Of a stretch of DNA of 64,000 nucleotides, positions 17,647 through 25,748 are shown piece after piece; position 1 is the stretch's first letter, and every line of letters starts with the position of its first letter. The stretch is from Saccharothrix saharensis. GTDB lineage: Bacteria; Actinomycetota; Actinomycetes; Mycobacteriales; Pseudonocardiaceae. The stretch lies in contig NZ_VFPP01000001.1 in the NCBI RefSeq assembly GCF_006716745.1, forward strand, positions 7,885,386 to 7,949,385. The letters run 5' to 3'. Below the pieces are notes generated by a model. That model ran no database searches and was not told where the DNA came from. It was given only the letters and a program-made list of their open reading frames with translations. The position numbers and the translations under genes were made by a program.

Positions 17647-20600
17647 GTGGACCTCGGTGCTCCGCACGGAATCCGCTTCCGCTTCGAAGCGGGGCTGCTG
17701 CGTGCCGTCCTGCTCGACGTGCACGGCAAAGCGCCCGTCGACGCGGGCGAGGAGCTGACCGCCGAGGCGGGTGCGCGCGACCTGCTGGTCGAGGAGACCC
17801 GGGACGGGCACGTGCGCGCGGTGCTGCGGCAGCGGTTCGACCTGCCCGCGCCCGCCCGCTGGCGGCTCGCCGTGGCCGCGCCCGCCACCGCCACCGCCGA
17901 CGGGGTGTCGTTCGCCCTGCCGGACGCGGTGACGCTGCTCGTGTCCGGTTCCGCGCCGTGCGAGGTCGAGGACGGCGGGGTGGTCGTGCGGCTGCCCGCG
18001 GGCCGGTCCGACCTGGACGTCACGGTGATCAGCGAGCCCGTGTTCCCGGTCGGCGACACGGTCGTGGTGTGCCGGCCGGACCAGGTGCGCGAGGCCGCGG
18101 TCGTGGTGTCGTGCCTGCCCGCGGACCGCGTCACCCCCGTCGTCGCGCTGCGGCCCCCGGACTCCTCCTCGCACCGGCACGACCGGCTGCTGACCTCCCT
18201 GCTCGCCGCCACGGGAGTGCGCCGCGCGGTGTTCCTCGCCGATCCCGGGGACGCCGGGCCGGACGCCGACGTGGTCCCGGACCTGCCCGAACGCCTGCAC
18301 CTGCCGTGCGAGGACCCCGTCGGGCTGACCGCCAAGGCGTGGGAGGTGCTGCGCGGCGGCGAACCGGAGCGCACCCTGGACGTCGCGCCGGACGCCGACT
18401 TCGTCGCCGCGCTGTTCACCGCCCTGCGCACGGGCGCGGCGCTGCGCGTGGACGACGGCGCGCCGCCCGTGCCGTTCGACGAGCACGACCCGGACGACGG
18501 CGACGAGGCCGTGCTGGTCGAACGCACCGGCGGGGTGGACGACCTGGTGGCCGCGGTGTACGCGCACCACCGCGGCGCGCGGCTGGTGATCACGCCGGAG
18601 CCGGACCTGGCCGAGGTGCGCGCGGTGGTGGCCGAGGAGCAGGAGCGGGTCACCGCGGCCGCCGGTGCGATCGGCGACGCGGTGAAGGGCATCGGGTTCG
18701 TCGAGGCGCTGTGGCGGTACCTGTCCTCCGGCGGGCACGACCCGTACGCGGCGGTCGAGGCCGTGGTCACCGCGCAGGTCCCCGCCGAGGCCGTCGACCG
18801 GGTCGGGGACCGCCGGCTGACCGCGTTCACCACCGGCCTGCCGTACTCGTTCGTGCACACCGGGGACGTGAGCTGGGCGCGCAAGCCGATCGGGCACGTG
18901 GTGGCCGACCCGACGCTGGTCGTGCTCACCGAGCTGCACCGGGCGGGCGTGGCGCGCGAGCCCGGCGCGTTCAGCGTGGTGGTCGACGCCGGCGCGTTCC
19001 GCGAGGCCCCGGAGACGACCGCGTCGCTCGGCCACCACACGCACCCGATCGTGCTGTCCCGGCAGGACGCCTCGCCGAGGGTGCTGCGCGACCTCGTCGC
19101 GGACCTGCCGGTCGAGCTGGTGTTCTTCAACTGCCACGACGCCGACGACGCGATCGCGCTGGGCGACGACACGCTGCCCGACGACGACCTGCCCGTGACG
19201 CTGCGGCACCGGCCGATCGTGTTCAACAACTCGTGCCGCTCGTGGACGCGGCTGGGCCGCGAGTTCGTCCGCGCCGGCGCGCGCGGCTACATCGGCACCC
19301 TGTGGACCATCCCGCCCAACCTCGCCGCCGGGTTCGCCCGCACCGTCGTGCGACGGCTCACCGCCGAGGAGACACCCGCCGCCCGCGCCATCGTCAACAC
19401 CGGCACGCCCGGCGGCATCGAGCGGTCCTACCTGTACGTCGGCACGGTCAACGGCAGGCTGGACGAGTGGCGCGACCGGTCCACCACCGACGCCGAGGCC
19501 GCGCTGACCGGGTGCGAGCTGCTGGCCGCCGCCGCCCGCGACCGCGCCGACCCGCTCGCACCCGTGCTGCACCGGGAGCTCACGGCGCTGCGCGAGGTCG
19601 CCGAGACCGGCGAGGTCACCGACAGCCCGTCCTACGCGGACGTGCTGCTGGCCGAGCTGGAGCTCGAGGACGACGACGAGCGGGCCGCCGTGCTGGTCGA
19701 GCGGGTCGACGCCGTGCTGACCGGGCTCGACCTGCCCGACGACGAGCTGGAAGCCCGGTGGGCGACCAGGTTCGAGCTGACCGGCGCCCGGTTCGAGCGG
19801 CGCGGGGAATACGGGGCCGCGCTCGCGGACTTCGAACGGTGTGTGGGCTTGGGCGACGCGTGCCGCGACCGAGCGGACGTCCTGCTGCGGATGGCGAGGC
19901 TGCTGATGCGCGAAGGCAGAACCGACGAAGCCGGCCAGGCGGCGCGGTTGGCGTACGACGACCACCGCGCCCGCCGGGACGGACCGGGGCGGCTGGAGTC
20001 GATCACCGTGCTCGCCGACCTCGGCGACCCCGACCCCGACACCGCCCTGCGCTACGCGGTCGAGGGCCACGACCTGGCCGAGGAGCTGGGCGACCGGGCC
20101 CGGCAGGCCGCGTTCGCGCTCGCCGAGTGCGACCGCCGCCGGGAGCGGGGCGAGTCGGCCGAGGCGATCGAGGCCGGGTCGCGTGCCGTGGAGCTGTTCC
20201 GCGCCCTGGGTGACGACCGGCAGGAGCTGGCCGCGCTGCGCCGGCTCGGCGCGTGCCACCGGGACCGGGGCGACCTGGAGACCGCGCAGCACTACGCCGC
20301 CGTCGGCCTGGCCCGCGCCGAGCAGGTCGGCGCGGCGGCCGAGGTGGCGTCGTTCCACGACGACCTGGGCGGCGTGCTGACCGCGCGCGGCGAGCACGGG
20401 CCGGCGTTGGGGCACTACCGGCACGCGGTGTCGAAGCTCGTCGCCACCGGAGCGTGGGAGCGCGGCGCGGAGCTGCTGCCGCACCTCGCCGTCGGCGCGG
20501 TCCGGGCCCGGGACCCGGAGGCGTTGTGGACCGCGGCGCTGAGCGGCGGCCTGATCTGCGAGGTCGCGCCGCGCGAGGTGTGGGCGTCGGTGCTGCCGCT

Positions 20601-20925
20601 GGTGGTCGACTCGATGAAGCGGGCGATCGAGACCGGGCCGCTGGAGCTGACCCAGCGGGGCATGACCGACTTCGCCAGCGCGGTCACCGCGGGCCGGCGC
20701 GAGGACATGCCGTTCCAGGTGGGTCTGCTCGCGGACGTGGTGGTCGTGCTGCTGGCGTGGCTGATGGACCGCGTCGACGCGCACATCCGCGCGTTCGCCC
20801 GCGAGCTGGACCGCACCAGCGGCGGCGTGCTCGACCTGGTCGGCTACGTGTCCGTGCCCTACGCCGACCGGGCCCGCGACCCCGGGCCGGGCCGGTCGCG
20901 GACTACCAGTGGCGGCCCGCGCTGA
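17647..20925 (+). CDS. CHAT-domain protein with TPR-like C-terminus
   Basis: This 1092-residue protein contains a CHAT (caspase-like) peptidase domain in its middle. The His is probably in LVFFNCHDADD (about residue 500) and the Cys in IVFNNSCRSWTRLG (about 535), followed by the typical GARGYIGTLW. The first 400 residues are an unrecognised alpha/beta region. Residues about 700-1000 form TPR-like helical repeats (RFERRGEYGAALADFERC, LRRLGACHRDRGDLETAQHY). CHAT-TPR proteins act as cytoplasmic proteases in signalling or cell-death systems in some bacteria. No partner gene is adjacent. The GTG start has a weak ribosome binding site. Confidence 0.75.
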   Translation: MDLGAPHGIRFRFEAGLLRAVLLDVHGKAPVDAGEELTAEAGARDLLVEETRDGHVRAVLRQRFDLPAPARWRLAVAAPATATADGVSFALPDAVTLLVSGSAPCEVEDGGVVVRLPAGRSDLDVTVISEPVFPVGDTVVVCRPDQVREAAVVVSCLPADRVTPVVALRPPDSSSHRHDRLLTSLLAATGVRRAVFLADPGDAGPDADVVPDLPERLHLPCEDPVGLTAKAWEVLRGGEPERTLDVAPDADFVAALFTALRTGAALRVDDGAPPVPFDEHDPDDGDEAVLVERTGGVDDLVAAVYAHHRGARLVITPEPDLAEVRAVVAEEQERVTAAAGAIGDAVKGIGFVEALWRYLSSGGHDPYAAVEAVVTAQVPAEAVDRVGDRRLTAFTTGLPYSFVHTGDVSWARKPIGHVVADPTLVVLTELHRAGVAREPGAFSVVVDAGAFREAPETTASLGHHTHPIVLSRQDASPRVLRDLVADLPVELVFFNCHDADDAIALGDDTLPDDDLPVTLRHRPIVFNNSCRSWTRLGREFVRAGARGYIGTLWTIPPNLAAGFARTVVRRLTAEETPAARAIVNTGTPGGIERSYLYVGTVNGRLDEWRDRSTTDAEAALTGCELLAAAARDRADPLAPVLHRELTALREVAETGEVTDSPSYADVLLAELELEDDDERAAVLVERVDAVLTGLDLPDDELEARWATRFELTGARFERRGEYGAALADFERCVGLGDACRDRADVLLRMARLLMREGRTDEAGQAARLAYDDHRARRDGPGRLESITVLADLGDPDPDTALRYAVEGHDLAEELGDRARQAAFALAECDRRRERGESAEAIEAGSRAVELFRALGDDRQELAALRRLGACHRDRGDLETAQHYAAVGLARAEQVGAAAEVASFHDDLGGVLTARGEHGPALGHYRHAVSKLVATGAWERGAELLPHLAVGAVRARDPEALWTAALSGGLICEVAPREVWASVLPLVVDSMKRAIETGPLELTQRGMTDFASAVTAGRREDMPFQVGLLADVVVVLLAWLMDRVDAHIRAFARELDRTSGGVLDLVGYVSVPYADRARDPGPGRSRTTSGGPR

Positions 20926-21475
20926 GGTCGGTGAGCTCCGGCCGGGACAGGTGCAGCACCCGGAAGCGGACCTCCGCGTCCGGCGCCGCGCTCCACAGGC
21001 TGAAGTGCACCAGCTCCCAGTTCCGGGGGTCGATCGCCAGCGCGGTGCTGTGCAGCGCCGGGTCGCCCTTGAGGGACGTGAGCTCGGCGAGGGCCTGGTC
21101 GATCGCCTCGGCCGGGTCGCCGGACGCGGGCAGCCGCCAGGTGCGCTTGGTCGCCTCGGTGGGGTCGGCGGCGGTGCCGCGTTCGAAGGCGAGACCGGTC
21201 CAGTGCTGCACGGTGGGTCGGCCGAAGTCGGTGACGATGCCCCGGAACCCCGGACCCCACAGGAAGCTGTTCATGCCCTCGACGGTGCGCCACAGGTAGA
21301 ACGGGGCGTACTGGTTCACCGGCGACCCGTCCACACCGCGTTCCCGCACGCAGTAGGCCTTCAGACCCAGGCCGGGGAACCCGTCCAGCGCCGAGCCGCG
21401 CGTGGCGACCCTGGTGCGGATGACGTCCATGTCGTAGTCGGCGGGCAGGGTGATCTCGTAGTGCATCGCGTGCAT
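20903..21475 (-). CDS. DUF4865 family protein
   Basis: This 190-residue protein belongs to DUF4865. The family-typical N-terminus is YEITLPADYDMDVIRTRVA, then FPGLGLKAYCVRERG, NQYAPFYLWRTVEGMNSFLWG and DFGRPTVQHWTGLAFERG. The fold resembles an antibiotic-biosynthesis-monooxygenase ferredoxin-like barrel, but the function is not known. I chose the ATG at 21475 because GGGGGAA precedes it. It lies 2 bp after the P1-peptidase stop and is the last gene of a three-gene operon. Its 3' end overlaps the convergent CHAT gene by 23 bp. Confidence 0.82.
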   Translation of the reverse strand: MHAMHYEITLPADYDMDVIRTRVATRGSALDGFPGLGLKAYCVRERGVDGSPVNQYAPFYLWRTVEGMNSFLWGPGFRGIVTDFGRPTVQHWTGLAFERGTAADPTEATKRTWRLPASGDPAEAIDQALAELTSLKGDPALHSTALAIDPRNWELVHFSLWSAAPDAEVRFRVLHLSRPELTDLSAGRHW

Positions 21476-21477
21476 GG

Positions 21478-22422
21478 TCAGTTCCCCCGGTAGGTGGCGG
21501 CGGTGCGCGGGTAGAGCTCCCGGTACGCCGGGAGCCGGCCCCACGGCGTGGTGACCGACTCGGCCCGGAGCAGGCCGTGGACCAGAGCCCGGGCGAACAC
21601 CGCGCGGGCGGCGGCGAGCAGTAGGTCGACGTCGCCCGCGTCGTGGGTGCCGGTCGAGGTGGCGAACACCGTGTCGCCGTCGGTCAGGCCGTGCGCCGGT
21701 CGGACGGCGGCCGCGAGACCGTCCTGCGCGGCGTTGGCCAGGGCGAACAGGTGCGGCAGGCGGGCGTTCGTGGCGACCGCGCCGATGACCGTGTTGAACG
21801 GCGGCGCGTGGCCCTCGACCCGGGCCGCGGCCAGGTCGTCGCCCTGGTAGGTCGGGAACTCGCCGGGCAGCCCGAGGTGCGTGGCGAACGGCAGGCCGGT
21901 GTCGACGTCGACCGACGGGCCGACCGCGTTGAGCGCCGCGACCGCGCCGACCGCGACGCCACCGGGCAGCACGGCGCTCGCCGTGCCCAGGCCGCCTTTC
22001 AGCGTGGCGTTGAGCGCACCCGTGCCCGCGCCGACGTTGCCCTGGGCCACCTCGACGCCCGCGTTCCGCACCGCCTCGGCCCCCTCCTCCGCCCCCGGGC
22101 GGGCCGAGAAGTCACCACCGCGCCCGAGGTCGAACAACGCGGCGGCGGGCACGAACGACCCCACCTCGCGCGCCGCCCCGTCCGCCGCCGCCAACCCGTA
22201 CGCACTGCCACCGGCCAACACGACACCGCGCACCTCGCGCCCGCCGTAGCGCGGGTCGAGCGCGGCGGTGTCCCGCGTCGCCGGCGCACCACCGCGGACG
22301 TCCACGGTGGACACCGACCCGGCCGGGAACAGCACCGCCGTGACACCGGTCAACGCGCCGCCACCGATCCGCGTGGCGTGCCCGACCAGCACACCCGGCA
22401 CATCGGTGATCGCGTTCCGCAC
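21478..22422 (-). CDS. P1 family peptidase / DmpA-NylC-like Ntn hydrolase
   Basis: This 314-residue self-processing hydrolase is of the DmpA/NylC (MEROPS P1, S58) type. The N-terminal ITDVPGVLVGHAT, the glycine-rich VRGVVLAGGSAYGLAAADG and QGNVGAGTGALNATLKGG are family marks. The likely autocleavage site is between Asn and Thr in FNTVIGAVATNARL (about residue 222), giving a new N-terminal Thr nucleophile. It may be an aminopeptidase or amide hydrolase. The GTG start lies 34 bp after the decarboxylase stop, and DUF4865 follows directly. The substrate is unknown. Confidence 0.85.
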   Translation of the reverse strand: MRNAITDVPGVLVGHATRIGGGALTGVTAVLFPAGSVSTVDVRGGAPATRDTAALDPRYGGREVRGVVLAGGSAYGLAAADGAAREVGSFVPAAALFDLGRGGDFSARPGAEEGAEAVRNAGVEVAQGNVGAGTGALNATLKGGLGTASAVLPGGVAVGAVAALNAVGPSVDVDTGLPFATHLGLPGEFPTYQGDDLAAARVEGHAPPFNTVIGAVATNARLPHLFALANAAQDGLAAAVRPAHGLTDGDTVFATSTGTHDAGDVDLLLAAARAVFARALVHGLLRAESVTTPWGRLPAYRELYPRTAATYRGN

Positions 22423-22456
22423 GCCCCGATGGTACGACCGGTCCGACCCGGCGTGA

Positions 22457-23890
22457 TCAGTCGGTCGTGAGCAGGCGGCCACCCAGCTCGCGGACGACGG
22501 AGGCCAGCAGGTCGACGTCCTCCTCCGTGGTGCGCCAGTTGACGATCGCCGGGCGCAGTGCGACCTTGCCCCGGTAGACCGTGGTGCCCGCGTAGACCCG
22601 GCCGTCGTCGATCAGCGCCTCGCCCAGCTCGCGGTTGAGGTCGTCCAGCTCGGATTCGGGCACGCCCGGTGGGCGGTAGCGGAAGCAGACGATGAAGACG
22701 GTGATCGGGGCCAGCAGTTCCAGGTCGGGGGACTCCTCGATGCGGCGGCCCAGGCGCAGGGCCAGGTCCTGGTGGCGTTCGACCATGGCGCGGTGGCCGG
22801 CGCGGCCGTAGGCGCGCAGGGTGGCCCAGAGGGGGAACGCGCGGGCGCGGCGGGAGGATTCCGGGCCCCGCGTGTTGTAGTTGACGAGCTCGTCGTCCGG
22901 GTCGGGCAGGTAGGCGGTGTGCCAGCCGCCGAAGGCGCCTTCGAGGGCCGCCGGGTCCCGCACGAAGGCCATGCCGCTGTCGTACGGCACGTTGAGCCAC
23001 TTGTGGGCGTCCGCGGCCACCGAGTCGGCCCGCTCCACGCCCCGCACCAGCCCGGCGGTGCGCGGGGACACGGCGGCGAACAGGCCGAACGCGCCGTCCA
23101 CGTGCAGCCACGCCCCGTGGCGCTCGGCCAGGTCCGCCAGCTCGTCCAAGGGGTCGAAGTCGCCGCCGTTGACCTCGCCCGCGTTGCCGATCAGCACGGC
23201 CGGCCCCGACGAGGCCAGCTCGCGGTCGAGCGCGTCGACGTCCAGCCGGCCCGCGTCGTCACGGCTCAGCGCCCGCACGACGTCCCGGCCCAACCCCAGC
23301 AGTTGCAGCGCCTTGCGGCTGCTCGGGTGCACGTAACCGCTGGAGAACACCGGCATGGGCGGCAGCCCGGCCAGGCCGGCCGCGGCCACGTCCACCCCGT
23401 GCCGGCCTGCCCACCAGTGCCGCGCGCACGCCAGCCCGGTCAGGTTCGCCGCCGTCGCGCTCGGCGTCAGCACCCCGCCGTGCGAGGCGGGCAGCCCGAG
23501 CAGCTCCTTCAACCACCGCAGCACCACCGTCTCGGCCCGCGCGGCCAGCGGGGAGGTCAGCCACAGGCCGGTGGCCTGGTCCAGCAACGACGTCACCCAG
23601 TCCGCCGCCTGCGCGGCCGGGGTCGCGCCGCCGACCACGAAGTGGAAGAACCGGGGCCCGGACGAGTGCGTCGCGGCCCGCGTCCCGATCCGCAGCAGGT
23701 CCGCGACGGCGGCGATGGTCCCGTCACCGGTGTCGGGCAGCGGCCCGTCCAGGTCGTCGACCAGGTGGGCGTGCGTGGCGTCGCGCACCGGCAGGTGCGG
23801 CAGCGCGTCGAGGTACGGCCCGGCGGCCCGCGCCACCATCCCCAACGCCTCGGCGGCGTCCTCGCGCGCGTTCAGCGGATCACCCATCAT
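22457..23890 (-). CDS. group II PLP-dependent amino acid decarboxylase
   Basis: This 477-residue fold-type I PLP enzyme is of the aromatic/glutamate decarboxylase group. The PLP Lys is in SVAADAHKWLNVPYDSG (about residue 295), and the cofactor-binding Asp/His are in AWLHVDGAFG. SSGPRFFHFVVGGATPAAQAADW near the N-terminus is typical of the tyrosine/DOPA-decarboxylase-like branch. It should remove CO2 from an amino acid or act as an aldehyde synthase or aldolase variant. It is the first gene of an operon with the P1 hydrolase and DUF4865. The ATG pair at the start makes the exact codon uncertain by one. It is divergent from a carboxylesterase. Confidence 0.85.
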   Translation of the reverse strand: MMGDPLNAREDAAEALGMVARAAGPYLDALPHLPVRDATHAHLVDDLDGPLPDTGDGTIAAVADLLRIGTRAATHSSGPRFFHFVVGGATPAAQAADWVTSLLDQATGLWLTSPLAARAETVVLRWLKELLGLPASHGGVLTPSATAANLTGLACARHWWAGRHGVDVAAAGLAGLPPMPVFSSGYVHPSSRKALQLLGLGRDVVRALSRDDAGRLDVDALDRELASSGPAVLIGNAGEVNGGDFDPLDELADLAERHGAWLHVDGAFGLFAAVSPRTAGLVRGVERADSVAADAHKWLNVPYDSGMAFVRDPAALEGAFGGWHTAYLPDPDDELVNYNTRGPESSRRARAFPLWATLRAYGRAGHRAMVERHQDLALRLGRRIEESPDLELLAPITVFIVCFRYRPPGVPESELDDLNRELGEALIDDGRVYAGTTVYRGKVALRPAIVNWRTTEEDVDLLASVVRELGGRLLTTD

Positions 23891-23906
23891 GGCAGGGTAG
23901 GCGCAG

Positions 23907-25187
23907 ATGACACGACGTGGACAGTTCCAGGGCCGGGCGGTGGACGCCGGGGTGGACGCCTTCCTCGGCATCCGGTACGCGGAGCCGCCGTTCGGCGCGC
24001 GGCGGTTCGCCGCACCCGTGCCGACCGACTTCGCGGGTGACTGCCGGGAGTTCGGCCCGATCGCGCCGCAGTCGGCGCGGCTGCCCGGCGCGCCCGTGTG
24101 GCGGCCCGGCGACGAGGACGTGCTGAGCCTCAACGTGTGGACGCCGTCCACTTCGGACGGTCCGTGGCCGGTGCTGTTCTACGTCCACGGCGGCGCCTAC
24201 ACCTTCGGCTCCTCGGCGCAGCCCGACTACGACGGGACCGCCCTGGCCCGCGCCGGGCTGGTCGTGGTGACGTGCAACTACCGGCTCGGGTTCGAGGGGT
24301 TCGGGCACGTGGCCGGCCACCCGGACAACCGGGGGTTGCTCGACCAGCGGGCCGCGCTGCGCTGGGTGCGGGACAACATCGCGGTGTTCGGCGGTGATCC
24401 CGGCACCATCACCGTCGGCGGTCAGTCGGCCGGCGCCGGGTCGGCGTTGTTCCTGGCGGCGTGGGAGCCGGTGCGGCGGGTCATCGCGCACAGCGTGCCG
24501 AACCGGTGCTACACGCCGGGGTTCGCCCGACGGGTCGCGGAGTGGATCGACACCGCGACGCCCGAGTCGGCGGTGGCGTCGGCCGACGCGCTCGCCGCCG
24601 CGCAGCGCACCGGGCCGTTGAGCCACGATCCCGTGCTGTTCGGGCCGGTCGCCGACGCGCTGCCGCCGGTGGCCCCCGAGGTCGACGCCCTGCTGTGCCA
24701 CACGGACGTCGAGTACGCGCTGTTCGACGCGGTGGGCACGTTCCGGCCGCCCGCCGACCTGCGCGGGTTCGGCCGCGAGTGGGGCGTCCCGGACCACGTC
24801 GTGGCCGCGTACGAGCACTTCGGGGACGCCGCCGTGCGGCTCGCGGGCGACTTCGTGTTCGCCGAGCCCACCACCCGGATCGCCGAGGCGCACGGCCGGG
24901 CGTTCCTGGCGCGGTTCACCCGGCCGCCCGCCTGGCACACCGCGGACGTGCCGTTCTCGTTCGGCAATCTCGAGGGCGCCGACTTCTTGATCGGCGGGGC
25001 GGCCGGTGACGACGAGCGCGCGCTGTCCCGCCGGATGCTCCGGGCCTGGGTGGACTTCTGCACCACCGGCGACCCGGGCTGGACCGGCGTGCGGTACTGG
25101 GGCGACGAGGTGGAGACCCGGCGCGAGCCGTGGCGCGGCGTGGACCTCTCCGCGCCCGTCGACCACCCCGTGCAGCCCGTCGGCTGA
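23907..25187 (+). CDS. type B carboxylesterase
   Basis: This 426-residue alpha/beta hydrolase is of the carboxylesterase/cholinesterase family. The oxyanion hole is YVHGGAYTFGSS (about residue 90) and the nucleophile Ser is in TVGGQSAGAGSALF (about 175). FLGIRYAEPPFGARRF and EDVLSLNVWTP are N-terminal family motifs. It is somewhat shorter than the roughly 500-residue norm, mainly in the cap and C-terminal third. The start ATG is 16 bp from the divergent decarboxylase start, so the promoters overlap. It has no signal peptide and is probably cytoplasmic. Confidence 0.85.
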   Translation: MTRRGQFQGRAVDAGVDAFLGIRYAEPPFGARRFAAPVPTDFAGDCREFGPIAPQSARLPGAPVWRPGDEDVLSLNVWTPSTSDGPWPVLFYVHGGAYTFGSSAQPDYDGTALARAGLVVVTCNYRLGFEGFGHVAGHPDNRGLLDQRAALRWVRDNIAVFGGDPGTITVGGQSAGAGSALFLAAWEPVRRVIAHSVPNRCYTPGFARRVAEWIDTATPESAVASADALAAAQRTGPLSHDPVLFGPVADALPPVAPEVDALLCHTDVEYALFDAVGTFRPPADLRGFGREWGVPDHVVAAYEHFGDAAVRLAGDFVFAEPTTRIAEAHGRAFLARFTRPPAWHTADVPFSFGNLEGADFLIGGAAGDDERALSRRMLRAWVDFCTTGDPGWTGVRYWGDEVETRREPWRGVDLSAPVDHPVQPVG

Positions 25188-25446
25188 CCGCTTCACGCAC
25201 CGCGGGCACCATCTCGTGCGCCCACGTCCCGAGCGCGGCGTCGGTCAGCGGCTCGCGTACCGGGACGTACACGAACGGCGAGCCTGGCGGTGACCGCCGA
25301 CGACTTCGGCCCCACCGAGCCGGTCCACACCGGCGGCGCGGGCGTGCGGGCCGGGTGCGGCGCCTCGACCCGGTGGAACCCCGCGGGTCATCGGGCGAGT
25401 CGCTTCCGGTGAGTGGTTCGCGGTACGAACGAGTATCGCGGCGCGC
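25188..25446. other. gene-poor stretch after esterase
   Basis: No complete gene is supported. A minus-strand frame just after the esterase reads FVYVPVREPLTDAALGTWAH, which has protein-like composition but no start or context. It could be a fragment of a lost gene. Together with the MarR-like remnant to its right, this suggests gene decay in the interval. Confidence 0.35.
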
Positions 25447-25707
25447 GTGGCGAAGGCTGTGGGTGAACGGGTGGGCATCGTCACCGCGCGGGTGCGCGCC
25501 ACGTTCCCGGCGGACGCCGTCTGCGCCGACCCGGCCCGCGAGTCCGGCCTGACCCGGCAGCAGGGGCGGTTGTTGCGCGTGCTCATGCCGCGGCCGTGCG
25601 GCAGACGGCGGCGCCGCCGCACCCGCCGCCCACCACGACCACACGACCCGTCCCGAGCACGCTCCCCAGCGATCTGCAGTTCGCCTACGAACCATTCCGG
25701 TTCGTAG
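25447..25707 (+). pseudogene. MarR-like regulator remnant
   Basis: The first about 52 codons resemble the N-terminal helices of a MarR regulator (ADPARESGLTRQQGRLLRVL, followed by MPRPC). After that the frame changes to Arg/Pro-rich nonsense and ends in the terminator hairpin of the helicase gene. The recognition helix and wing are missing. I infer a truncated relic rather than a working regulator. Similarity was judged from memory of the family pattern only. Confidence 0.35.
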
Positions 25708-25713
25708 GCGAAC
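25679..25713 (-). terminator. terminator hairpin of DEAD-box helicase gene
   Basis: A perfect 15-bp inverted repeat (GTTCGCCTACGAACC and its complement) with a 5-nt loop lies 35 bp beyond the helicase stop. It is AT-richer than its surroundings and the strongest hairpin in this part of the window. It could serve both strands. Confidence 0.8.
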
Positions 25714-25748
25714 GGACGAACCGCCGGAGGCCTGTCCCCGGATCGTGG

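Noticed and set aside
17647..20925. CHAT gene as part of a defence island
   Set aside because: Neighbours are a diguanylate cyclase and a metabolic operon, with no effector, nuclease or other defence gene nearby.
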